Notes under the pieces: generated by a model | What the model saw: the letters and a program-made list of their open reading frames with translations, nothing else | Told to the model about the DNA's origin: nothing | Database searches by the model: none | Assembly (NCBI RefSeq): GCF_005222225.1 | Contig: NZ_CP036536.1 | Coordinates: forward strand, 2,132,001 to 2,196,000 | Reading direction: 5' to 3' | Source: Salinimonas lutimaris | GTDB lineage: Bacteria; Pseudomonadota; Gammaproteobacteria; Enterobacterales; Alteromonadaceae | DNA length: 64,000 bases | In this document: piece by piece, positions 10,010-17,588 of the stretch | How the letters are laid out: each line of letters opens with the position of its first letter | Numbering within the stretch: the stretch's first letter is position 1 | Program-made: the position numbers and the translations under genes

Positions 10010-10390
10010 TTATCTGCGTTTTTCCACTTTCCAGGGTGGATTCAACCGGTTTTCTCCTGCCCAGTATAGTTTTATCTTATTGCCTGACGGGTCCTGTAAA
10101 ATAGCTTCTTTCCACAGATACCGCTGAGCCACTGGCGGCTGGTCGAATATAACGCCTTTGCTGCACAAGGTTTCATACAGCACATCAAGCTGCTCATGTT
10201 CAAAATAAATGGTGGCATTGCCTGACGACGGTTCATCTACCAGAGCCAGTGAAAAAGTGGCCTCACCCTGCGGACAGGCAAATCTGGCATAATGCGGGGT
10301 ATCTACAATCTGGGTGAACCCCAGTGTCAGATAAAAGTCGACTGCATCGGTCATGTTACTGACCGGCAAGGTAACCTGGTTAAGGTTCAT
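10010..10390 (-). CDS. VOC/glyoxalase-fold protein
   Basis: The 126-residue protein has two beta-alpha-beta-beta-beta repeats: N-terminal LNQVTLPVSNMTDAVDFYLTLGFT and C-terminal YLWKEAILQDPSGNKIKLYWAG, both typical of the vicinal oxygen chelate superfamily. AAGGGA precedes the ATG. Members bind a metal and act as lyases, dioxygenases or drug-binding proteins; the substrate is unknown. It is followed on the same strand by other small stand-alone genes, with no clear operon. Confidence 0.85.
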   Translation of the reverse strand: MNLNQVTLPVSNMTDAVDFYLTLGFTQIVDTPHYARFACPQGEATFSLALVDEPSSGNATIYFEHEQLDVLYETLCSKGVIFDQPPVAQRYLWKEAILQDPSGNKIKLYWAGENRLNPPWKVEKRR

Positions 10391-10459
10391 AATATTAATT
10401 CCCTTGTGTTATCAGGGGTATGACTAAAACGCCACAAGACTCAAGTGAGTTAGATCGTG

Positions 10460-10786
10460 TTACACCGCGAACGGACGGCGCTGAAGATAATCTGACTCTA
10501 CTTCCATCTCATACAAAATGCGGGTTGCCTCCAGGTTGAGACTGTCATGCATGTGCGCCCGGGCGGACTCATAGTCTTCACTCATGGTAATATCCGCCGC
10601 CGCCCGATAGGTTGCCTCATCGGGCCATTGGGCGTAGGCAATAAACCGGCCGCTGGCATCCTGGTGAAGACGCGAGCCAAGGCTGCCTTTGAACACATAA
10701 ATTCCCTGCGTAGTACGCGGCCAGGACTCCAGAAACTGCGCCTCGAACCCCTCTTTTACTACAAATTCAAACATAACAATAAACAC
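10460..10786 (-). CDS. Antibiotic biosynthesis monooxygenase (ABM)-family protein
   Basis: The 108-residue protein has a dimeric alpha+beta-barrel pattern: MFEFVVKEGFEAQFLESW, then GSLGSRLHQDASGRFIAYAQWPDEATYRAA. It starts at GTG 10786, nine bases after GGAG; ATG 10774 is an alternative. ABM-fold proteins include quinol monooxygenases and haem-degrading enzymes, but this group is usually annotated only by fold. It is the gene immediately upstream of the VOC gene on the same strand, and a loose functional link is possible. Confidence 0.8.
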   Translation of the reverse strand: MFIVMFEFVVKEGFEAQFLESWPRTTQGIYVFKGSLGSRLHQDASGRFIAYAQWPDEATYRAAADITMSEDYESARAHMHDSLNLEATRILYEMEVESDYLQRRPFAV

Positions 10787-10974
10787 GCTCTGTATCTCCC
10801 TGTGGCGGTATTATTCAACGTAGTGTTATAAAAAATGACCTAAAACACGACAACTGTATATTTATACAGCCTCCGGTAAAAACAGCATTTATTGTGCTGT
10901 CGGTAACAGCATTAACCCTCCATAGGGCTTACATGAACATCGCTTGCATGCCTATGCGCAGCGGCGGGTAAAGG

Positions 10975-11301
10975 TTAGCACAGGTTGTCATTCAGGCTGT
11001 TGTACCATTTTTTATAGGGCGTGTTTTTGGCCAGATACCGGTTAAAGTCTTTCTGGTTATCGCTCCACCACACCGGCCCGCGCTCACCCAACGCTATTTT
11101 TGCTTTGTTGACCTGTTCCCGGGCCGCTTTCAGGAGTGCTTCGTCATCATCGGCCTTGGCCTGCTTAACCGCACGCCGGGCATCCATCAGATTTTTAACG
11201 TAGGTATTGCGCTCGGCTTCGCTTAAATTCGGATTGGTTGCACGCCATAGCTTGCCCTTAACCACAAAATACCGTCCGTCAGGGGTTACCGGATACTTCA
11301 T
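10975..11301 (-). CDS. Conserved hypothetical protein
   Basis: The 108-residue soluble basic protein begins MKYPVTPDGRYFVVKGKLWRA and contains ARRAVKQAKADDDEALLKAA and a W-rich PVWWSDNQKDFNRY segment. I recognise this as a widespread but uncharacterised proteobacterial family. The middle part (about 35-75) is a charged helical hairpin. GGAGCGGC lies upstream of the start. No function can be assigned. Confidence 0.75.
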   Translation of the reverse strand: MKYPVTPDGRYFVVKGKLWRATNPNLSEAERNTYVKNLMDARRAVKQAKADDDEALLKAAREQVNKAKIALGERGPVWWSDNQKDFNRYLAKNTPYKKWYNSLNDNLC

Positions 11302-11339
11302 TGCCGCTCCTGCATGTAATCTAAATGCTTAGATACGGC

Positions 11340-11956
11340 TTAAATGGCAGATTGCCCAGTATTAAAGATCACCAGATACAACGAATAGATGAACAGCCAC
11401 AGGATCTGGCAACCGTAACTCAGGCGCTGATAAAGCCCGGGGCGAGATTTTTTCTTTAACGCTGTTGCTAACTGCCAAGAAAAATACAGACATCCCATAA
11501 TACTCAATGCAGACATCAGTCTGAGCATCGCGGGGTAAAAGTCAGAAAAAGAGACAGCAGCCGGTGCAATGATAAAGGACAGAAGCATAACCAGGTGTGC
11601 ACCAGACTCGCGGAGGTTGGTGTTTTGGTATAGGGATCGGCGTCCATCGGAAAATATCCACATACCCAGGTGCACACACCGTGCACAATAATCATAGCGC
11701 CTATGCACAAGGTTGGAAGGTGATCATTGAACGTGAATACCACATAGCAACCAAACAGAACAAACAGTATCCCCAGAGGATAGTTATTAATGGCAGGTGA
11801 CAGCTTCTGTGTAGGGCAGCCAGACGCGCCCAACTCACTGCAAAACTGTTTGCTATGGCTGTATCCTGGATAAAACAAAGAGGCAATATAGATCCCCGTC
11901 ACTAACCAGATACAGGCAAGCAGCCCTGAATAAGCAATAAAATCTAACATAGTCAT
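11340..11956 (-). pseudogene. DUF998-family membrane protein, frameshifted
   Basis: The upstream part (from ATG 11956) has four hydrophobic helices and the DUF998 mark CGYFPMDADPYTKTPT, then runs into a frame without similarity. The neighbouring frame picks up with ESGAHLVMLLSFIIAPAA and supplies the remaining helices up to 11340. Adding one A to the AAAA run (T-run 11623-11626 on the plus strand) gives DPYTKNTNLRESGAHLVM in one reading frame of about 205 codons, the usual length. It is either a true frameshift or a base-call error. DUF998 proteins are polytopic membrane proteins of unknown function. Confidence 0.78.
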
Positions 11957-12040
11957 TCTTCCTGAATCTGACTAAAACGTCCTGTTGCTAATGTTACAGG
12001 TACTAATGTTTCTAGTACTAGCCCTGTTTATCCGAGTGCT

Positions 12041-12265
12041 TCAGCCTGGATATAATGAGGCTGGCAAGCGAAAAAACACCAGTCCAAGGCAACACACGCC
12101 AATCAGTGCGCACGGTGCGGCAACAATCAGCATTTGCTTACTCCAGGCAAACACAGCCAGTACCGTGCAGACCACACCCAGTGAAAGCTCAATAAGAAAC
12201 CTCTCCCAGTCAAGGGTGTACCCTGGCTGAATGGGTTTTAACAAGAAGTTGATGCGTGCTGACAC
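12041..12265 (-). CDS. Small membrane protein
   Basis: It starts at GTG 12265 with AGGAGAGG just upstream, giving 74 residues (VSARINFLLKPIQPGYTLDW...). Two hydrophobic helices follow (about 28-45 and 48-66). A longer form would overlap the lipoprotein gene upstream and is not credible. I do not recognise a family. The proteins at 12041-12584 are both small and envelope-directed. Confidence 0.5.
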   Translation of the reverse strand: MSARINFLLKPIQPGYTLDWERFLIELSLGVVCTVLAVFAWSKQMLIVAAPCALIGVCCLGLVFFRLPASLYPG

Positions 12266-12287
12266 CGGCCTCTCCTGCAAAATATGG

Positions 12288-12584
12288 CTATGAGTACTCA
12301 GATGTCGGCTTTTCAGCGCCACAAACCAGTGTTTCCTCGCCAAGGTGATAAACATTGTTTATGGCAACATACGTACCAGACACCACACCGGATATAGGTA
12401 ACAGAACCAGACCGCTGACAGAATAAAAGGTGTTGGTATCCTCGAAACCATTGATGATCTTCAGCGTTTTACGATCTGAGGATATTTCGCATTTATTCAC
12501 TTTTGCCGTATCGGTTTGTGGCACAACAATACAGCCGGTAAGCACGGGCACTACCCAAAGCAGAGAAAACAGATACTTCACCAT
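12288..12584 (-). CDS. Small lipoprotein
   Basis: The 98-residue protein has a signal peptide ending in a lipobox (VVPVLTGC, with Cys18 as the acylated residue). The mature part contains a hydrophobic turn (YSVSGLVLLPISGVVSGTYVA) and a second Cys near residue 88, possibly paired with the Cys at about 32. I recognise no family. It is likely anchored in the outer or inner membrane facing the periplasm. It reads toward the small membrane protein, 22 bases apart. Confidence 0.7.
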   Translation of the reverse strand: MVKYLFSLLWVVPVLTGCIVVPQTDTAKVNKCEISSDRKTLKIINGFEDTNTFYSVSGLVLLPISGVVSGTYVAINNVYHLGEETLVCGAEKPTSEYS

Positions 12585-12907
12585 TAAGTCCTTTTATTGT
12601 TAAACATCAGCTAATGCTTTTGTGCGCATCATCCAGCCTGGGGCTCTGGTTTTAAATCGGTGCAAGGCAGAGCCTCCTGACACGTGCAGATAAAAACGCT
12701 ATGAACAATCTTTGGTGGTATTTACCCAGCCTCGTACTGTTATAACCACGTCAGCGTTTGTTTATTTTTACACCAAAACAGCGATAAAAACATCCTGACA
12801 GAAAAACAAAGCACAATAAGCTGTGAAGGCCACAGGCAACATGCAGAACAAGAAGTACAAAGAAAACAGATGAAAAGTGCCGCCGCATGATCCGGCAAAG
12901 CCCAGGG
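12585..12907. other. Intergenic region, nothing recognised
   Basis: About 320 bases. A reverse frame at 12751-13011 is cysteine- and histidine-rich, overlaps the kinase-like gene and has no ribosome-binding site; it looks spurious. No hairpin of note. Confidence 0.4.
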
Positions 12908-13396
12908 CTATAATGACGGGGTATTTGACGTAAGCCGGCGTTTTTCGCCGGCAAACTTATCAAACAACGCCTCGTGAGCCGCTTTACTGAATGTATCGGT
13001 GCGATATTCATACTGGCTAATCCAGTCGATCAACATCGCTAAATTAGCATCCTGGGCTTCTTTAGATGAATACTTGTGCGGCTCCCACGGTCTGGCTCTG
13101 GCATTAGCAATACAAGCCTGAACCGGCAGGCACAGGTAAATGACCCTGGTGGCGTAGCCACAGGCGTATTCAAGCAAATCAGAGTAACACCCTTCAATAA
13201 CCCAGTCAGTGTGGCTAAGGACAAATTCGTCCATTGCCTGCCTCGATTCTTCAACAGAGCGACGCACCGGAGGCGAAACCGGCTGCCAGGCCAGCGTATC
13301 CAAATCCAGATGCGCCAGAGATTGCTGCTCAGATAACCGGTTTGCCAGGGTAGATTTACCCGCACCAGAGTTACCAAAAATCACAATTTTTGTCAT
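12908..13396 (-). CDS. P-loop kinase-like protein (adenylate/shikimate-kinase fold)
   Basis: The 162-residue protein has Walker A GNSGAGKST at residues 8-16 directly after a hydrophobic strand. LDLDTLAW follows at the position of the substrate-binding acidic residue, WVIEGCYSD in the middle, and R-rich lid-like segments (ANARARPWEPHKY). This is the FlaR/AAA_17-like group of small NTPases, often annotated as adenylate-kinase-related; the substrate is unknown. The gene stands alone, in a region with several broken genes, but itself appears intact. Confidence 0.8.
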   Translation of the reverse strand: MTKIVIFGNSGAGKSTLANRLSEQQSLAHLDLDTLAWQPVSPPVRRSVEESRQAMDEFVLSHTDWVIEGCYSDLLEYACGYATRVIYLCLPVQACIANARARPWEPHKYSSKEAQDANLAMLIDWISQYEYRTDTFSKAAHEALFDKFAGEKRRLTSNTPSL

Positions 13397-13451
13397 CGCC
13401 CCTTCCGTTTTTTGGTGCCGGCTACTAACCGGAAATTGCCATTACCCTTGT

Positions 13452-13730
13452 TCAGCTATCAGATAAACCAAATTCGCTTCTTGGGATTGACCCAGGCCCG
13501 ATTAAGCTCATCACGCCTTCTTCCTGTATAGTCTGCTTCACCTCTGACAGCGCTTCTTCAGCGGTGGTAAACAAATCGTCCCATATAGTGGAGTTATTAA
13601 ACTCATCTACCACCTCAAGCATCCAGTCCGGTTCGCCTTTCATCCGGTATATTTCAACCTGTACGGTTTTTCCGGCACTTGAGATGGCTTGTGATAGTTC
13701 TGAAAATTCCAACTGTGGTTCGTCAAGCAT
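13452..13730 (-). CDS. Hypothetical small acidic protein
   Basis: Chosen start: ATG 13730 (MLDEPQLEFSELSQAI), with AGG upstream, giving 92 residues. The longer frame from 13853 adds a cysteine-rich leader with no support. The pattern VQVEIYRMKGEPDWMLEVVDE followed by a helix (TAEEALSEVKQTI) recalls small immunity-like or DUF proteins that accompany peptide toxins, but I do not recognise it. No toxin gene is adjacent. Confidence 0.5.
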   Translation of the reverse strand: MLDEPQLEFSELSQAISSAGKTVQVEIYRMKGEPDWMLEVVDEFNNSTIWDDLFTTAEEALSEVKQTIQEEGVMSLIGPGSIPRSEFGLSDS

Positions 13731-13853
13731 TGATAAAACCTTGTATATATACAGGCATTGCATTATCGCTGCACCTGCCTGTGCATTATTAAAAATCAAC
13801 TGTAAAACAGCAGTGTACCAATTTCCAGATGGATGAGAACAGAATGGCTGCAT

Positions 13854-14448
13854 CTATATACTATCCCAGTAACACAGTTTGTCCTTGCTTGTACTGGTAA
13901 ATTTCTCTGCCAGAAAATCAATCACCACCCTCACCTTAGCCGCCAGATCATCTGTTTCCATATACAGTGCCGTAATCAACTGCTGCACTAAATTGGTTGT
14001 TACCTGATAATTTTCCTTTAAAGCCACCAGCCTGCCGCTTTTGAGTTCTGACCAATCAACCAGGTAGGCAAAACAATGAGACCGCCTCACCCACCGCGCT
14101 TGCCACCAGTGTTTCAGCATTATTGCTGTAAAGCGAGCCGCCAACATCAATAACCGCTAGCTGCTCTTTTCCAATAAACCAGCGATTAACGCCTTGAGTG
14201 CCTTTAAACACAAGGCAATTATGTTGCTCCAGATCCTCTGGTGTGCAGGGTTTTACATAGGAATACAGATAGTCAGGACTCGCGGCCATACAGTCGTCGG
14301 AGGATAAAAATGGCCCAGATTCATACAGCAAGGTAACGCCAAAATGTTCTTCAAGAAATGAAACCGCCTCGGCTAAACCGGGTACCGTAAAGCCAATATG
14401 ATCGGTGTTTGTCAGTCCTGGAATGGCATTACTCATCTCCCCGTTCAT
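13854..14448 (-). pseudogene. VOC-LysR chimera: fused remnants of a glyoxalase-like gene and a LysR regulator, with frameshift
   Basis: From ATG 14448 the first ~52 residues are a VOC start (DHIGFTVPGLAEAVSFLEEH, then LLYESGPFLSSDD). The frame then runs without a break into the LysR effector domain (CMAASPDYLYSYVKPCTPEDLEQHN, quoted in part; then RWFIGKEQLAVI and SNNAETLVASAVGEAVSLF). It stops early near 14056. The next frame holds the rest of LysR (AYLVDWSELKSGRLVALKENY, DDLAAKVRVVIDFLAEKF) down to 13854. Removing one T from the TTTT run (14070-14073) rejoins them. The LysR HTH and the VOC second half are missing, so a deletion fused two genes. Function is presumably lost. Confidence 0.82.
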
Positions 14449-14648
14449 GAGGAAATAGTATTCAGCGCGCCCATCGCCGTTGCGCCTTTAATAAATTCTC
14501 TGTATACCGAAACAAATACAATCAGCGGCATTCACCAGGCCTCACCGGCAACACGCACTGTCATATCGCCCCATACCGGGTTAATTGTTTTAAGCCCCTC
14601 GATGAGTGACGGGTCATTCAGCACAGCGTTGTTCTTCTGTTCAGTCAC
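14445..14648 (-). pseudogene. Carboxymuconolactone decarboxylase-family remnant
   Basis: From GTG 14648 the frame reads NDPSLIEGLKTINPVWGDM then VRVAGEAW, a CMD-family start. A stop codon (14532-14534) stands where the family has Gly in GEAWGLPLI. The same frame goes on with MPLIVFVSVYREFIKGATAM and GALNTI, which matches the family's C-terminal TVYAGFNKAA..LN region. The central alkyl-hydroperoxidase-like core is therefore deleted, and a nonsense change adds to the damage. Its last codon overlaps the start of the VOC-LysR chimera (ATGA), so the two were probably one operon before decay. Confidence 0.7.
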
Positions 14649-14909
14649 TGTTTGCTCTTAACATCTTGTTGATGGTGGCTAATGGCGGGGCACTACAGTG
14701 AGCAGGACGGATTGAAAAACAAGGTGCACGGAACAGCTCCTATGCATGTTTTGCACAAATATATGCATGACAAATGGGAGTCAGAGGAGATAAGTAAAAA
14801 TTCACCTTTCCATTGGTGATTTTTTGACAAGCCAGAGTGGTTATGACAGCTTAGGAAAGTTAAACAACAAAATGTAACTCTGGCCTGTTAGCGAGAAAAG
14901 GAATTTCAA

Positions 14910-16118
14910 ATGCATCAAAAGCTTGCCTATGTGTTTATCGGCTTGATACTAAGCATCAGCTTTAATGCAACCGCTAAAGTCCGAGGCGAAGCTATGGTGA
15001 CAACCGTAACTTCAAAAATATTGAGTGAGTCGCGGGAACTGCTCATCCACTTACCCAATAATTATTCGCGCTACAAAGACACCACTTACCCTGTTTTATA
15101 TTTATTGGACGGCCAGCGCAACTTTGCGCATACCGTAGGCACACTAGACCTACTCAATCAGTCGGGTATGGCCCAAGAAATGATTGTTGTAGGCATCACA
15201 AACACTGAACGTACGCGAGATTTCACACCTACCTATGATGAAAGCTACAACGAATGGGGAATATCAGGTGGAGCAGACCACTTTTTAGACTTTCTGGAAA
15301 AAGAGCTAAAACCTTATGTAACTTCAAACTATCGAACCAACAACTACGCAATACTTGCCGGGCACTCGTTAAGCGCGTTGTTCACCGTCTATACCCTTCA
15401 TGAAAGGCCCGATATGTTTCAAGCATATTTCGCTTTTAGCCCTAGCTTGTGGTGGCATGAAGAAGTGATATTTCCAGAAGCAAAAGAGTTTTTTAAATCA
15501 GACAGTGACCTGAATAAATACCTTTATGTGAATATGGGTAGCGAAGATGGAACAATGCTTAGCGCATACGAACATTACTCTGAGCTGCTGAACAGTAGCA
15601 CACGAAAAGGGTTTACGTTTGATATCGAATTAGATACGTCTGAAAGCCATAATACTACAGCGCTTGCAGGTATGAGCCTTGCCCTTCAAAAGCATATTAA
15701 TTCGCTGCGGCCTTCAGGCAAGGTTATCCAGGGTGGTCTCCCTGCGGTAGAGCAATACTACGAAGATCTTTCTGAAAAGTACGGGTTTCACGCCAAACCA
15801 GAATATAAAGCAGTAAATCACGCTGGCTATGCAGCACTGAATAAAAAAGACTTTGAGTCGGCAATTTCGATTTTTAAGAAGAATGTTGCTAGCTTCCCAA
15901 ACAAGTCTGATGCATACGACAGCCTGGCAGATGGCTATGAAGCTAAAGGCGATTTGGCCATGGCGCTTAAAATGAGAAAGAAAGCACTAGCGGTAAGCTA
16001 TGAAGAAAATGTGGAAAATAATGCTTATAAAACGCGGCTGAAAAATTTAGATAAAAAATCGATAAAGACGAGACAAAGTAAGGCGCCAAAGAACCTGTTA
16101 CTTGTTGTTGAGATTTAA
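14910..16118 (+). CDS. Secreted alpha/beta-hydrolase (esterase, Fes/IroE type) with C-terminal TPR
   Basis: The 402-residue protein has a signal peptide (about 1-22, ending NATA). The esterase domain has DGQRNFAH and the nucleophile elbow LAGHSLSALFTVY (Ser153), with a candidate catalytic His in LDTSESHNTTALAG. The C-terminal third (about 275-360) holds TPR-like helices (AGYAALNKKDFESAISIFKKN, DSLADGYEAKGDLAMAL). It resembles siderophore-esterase-like proteins, exported to the periplasm. AAGGAA precedes the ATG. Base composition is visibly more A+T-rich than the core. A diverged paralogue lies at 51976-53142, where the nucleophile is lost. Confidence 0.85.
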   Translation: MHQKLAYVFIGLILSISFNATAKVRGEAMVTTVTSKILSESRELLIHLPNNYSRYKDTTYPVLYLLDGQRNFAHTVGTLDLLNQSGMAQEMIVVGITNTERTRDFTPTYDESYNEWGISGGADHFLDFLEKELKPYVTSNYRTNNYAILAGHSLSALFTVYTLHERPDMFQAYFAFSPSLWWHEEVIFPEAKEFFKSDSDLNKYLYVNMGSEDGTMLSAYEHYSELLNSSTRKGFTFDIELDTSESHNTTALAGMSLALQKHINSLRPSGKVIQGGLPAVEQYYEDLSEKYGFHAKPEYKAVNHAGYAALNKKDFESAISIFKKNVASFPNKSDAYDSLADGYEAKGDLAMALKMRKKALAVSYEENVENNAYKTRLKNLDKKSIKTRQSKAPKNLLLVVEI

Positions 16119-16359
16119 ATTTGCACGAACCTGAGCAATAACAAGTACTGCCTTGCATAAATACCCAAAAAGCAGACGTTTAAGGTATTCTTACTAACAA
16201 CTTCAAGACAAAGTATTTTTAGTACTAGATAAAAATTTGAGGTTTATGAAAATAAACTTAAAAGCGACATAGCTATCATTTTCAGAGTAAATGGAGCAAT
16301 AGCCTCTTCGTACAGAGAGAAGGATACCTGGCTTGCGCCTAAAAATGGACGCTTAGATT

Positions 16360-16713
16360 ATGCTAATACAACTAAAAAGAGTGGCTCCACATGAAAAATT
16401 AAAAATTTTATTTATAGTGACCACTCTGACTATATTATAGTACGCATTTATATATCATGATGGAAAAATAGCTGAAGACGTAACGTTAAAATTATTAGCC
16501 TGCATGATACTGGGGCCCATTTTAATCTTAGGTTATGCAGTAAAATTGGTAATATATTACACGTTCCCAAACAAACTAACATTTAACACAGAAACGAATA
16601 ATATATTTGACTATAAAAATGCATTGCATGCGAAAAAAAGAGTTATCAGACAAGAAGGTTGTTATAGAATTAATTCATCGGAAATTTCTATTTATAGAGC
16701 CTGTTATTTATGA
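16360..16713 (+). pseudogene. Small membrane-protein gene broken by a nonsense codon
   Basis: One frame runs from ATG 16360 (MLIQLKRVAPHEKLKILFIV, then TTLTIL), hits TAG at 16438-16440, and continues open to 16713 (YAFIYHDGKIAEDVTLKLLA, MILGPILILGYAVKLVIYY). The two halves together look like a two-helix membrane protein of about 117 residues. The downstream half could be made alone from ATG 16504 but lacks the first helix. I recognise no family. The stop supports decay at the island edge. Confidence 0.5.
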
Positions 16714-16737
16714 AAATACTGAAAAAAACGGTTCAGA

Positions 16738-17090
16738 GACTGGGAAGTAGATACGGCACTGAGCAAGCAAGGTACGAGCGCACTTATCAGCCTGGTCAAA
16801 CACAAAAGTAAAGTCGATCTTATACGTAAATTACAGCGAAAAGTGCAGCCGATGTAGCCGGCCATGGTTGGGATTCTTTGGACATATAGAAGTCATGTCC
16901 GAACTGTTAAGACAGACAAAGACAGTGCACTTTGTGTTGTTTCTCAAACTGTCGAACCAAGGTGATGTGTTCTAGCTCTAAGATGGGCAAAATGTGTTTA
17001 TTAAATGGGTTAATTACAGTAAGTACAACGTTAAAGAAGGCAAAACAGTACAGTTTCTTTCGCCAAGAGATTTACTGAACTAATGCCCTT
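16738..17090 (+). mobile_element. IS30-family transposase remnant
   Basis: The frame from 16738 reads DWEVDTALSKQGTSALISLV and KHKSKVDLIRKL before a stop at 16857. It matches the IS30 DDE core start (HWEGDTVIG...GALVTLVERKSRYTLI), with the first catalytic Asp present. About 140 bases further, NGLI followed by degraded sequence (to about 17090) resembles the IS30 segment NGLLRQYFPK..., in another frame. No intact ORF or terminal repeats were found, so it is inactive. It sits on the left flank of the seven-gene operon. Confidence 0.65.
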
Positions 17091-17120
17091 TCAAAATATT
17101 TGAATAGGCGAAAATGCAGA

Positions 17121-17588
17121 TTCCAAATAGCCCTTGTTTTCGGCTAGTTTGTCAAATCTCAGTATTTGCTCTGCAGACAGTCTAGTTAATTTAACAGGAA
17201 TAAATGGTTAGCAATGTTCTAAGCGTTCACTATTTGTACTATTGATATGTAACAGCATAGCTCTTCAATAGCTGCCGTTATACGTATCTCTAGTTTTGTA
17301 TAACCTTTGCAGTTTTGATATCCATATCAATATATTAGTGTGCCAATATAAAGCGCTTGTAGAAGCGCTAACGTTTGGATAAAGTCCAGACTAAGAGCCC
17401 ATATAGAACCTAGAGTCTGTTAACAGTTTATCCATCGCGCGGGCCAAAAGACTCTATCAGCTCCAGAAATGAAGCCGCGAACATATAAGATAACACGGAT
17501 ACTTTTTGCAAAATCAGAAAAGGACGCGATGCTTTAACCCTTTTTAATACACCTTTTATTTATATCACTGAATGGAGTCAGCTGGCCT
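17121..17588 (+). promoter_or_regulatory. Leader region of the seven-gene operon with two palindromes
   Basis: There is no gene in this stretch. AGCGCTT-GTAG-AAGCGCT (17352-17369) is a perfect 7-bp inverted repeat, and CTGTTAACAG (17417-17426) is a perfect 10-bp palindrome. TATAAGATAA near 17485 is a -10-like candidate. The first gene starts about 100 bases further. The palindromes could be operators, but no regulator is encoded in the operon, so this is inference. Confidence 0.4.

Noticed and set aside
12751-13011. Reverse-strand 86-codon frame, Cys/His-rich
   Set aside because: Overlaps the P-loop gene in another frame and has no ribosome-binding site; composition looks random.
14910-17588. 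Integrase or attachment site for the island
   Set aside because: No recombinase gene, tRNA end or matching direct repeats were found on either flank; only an IS30-type remnant.
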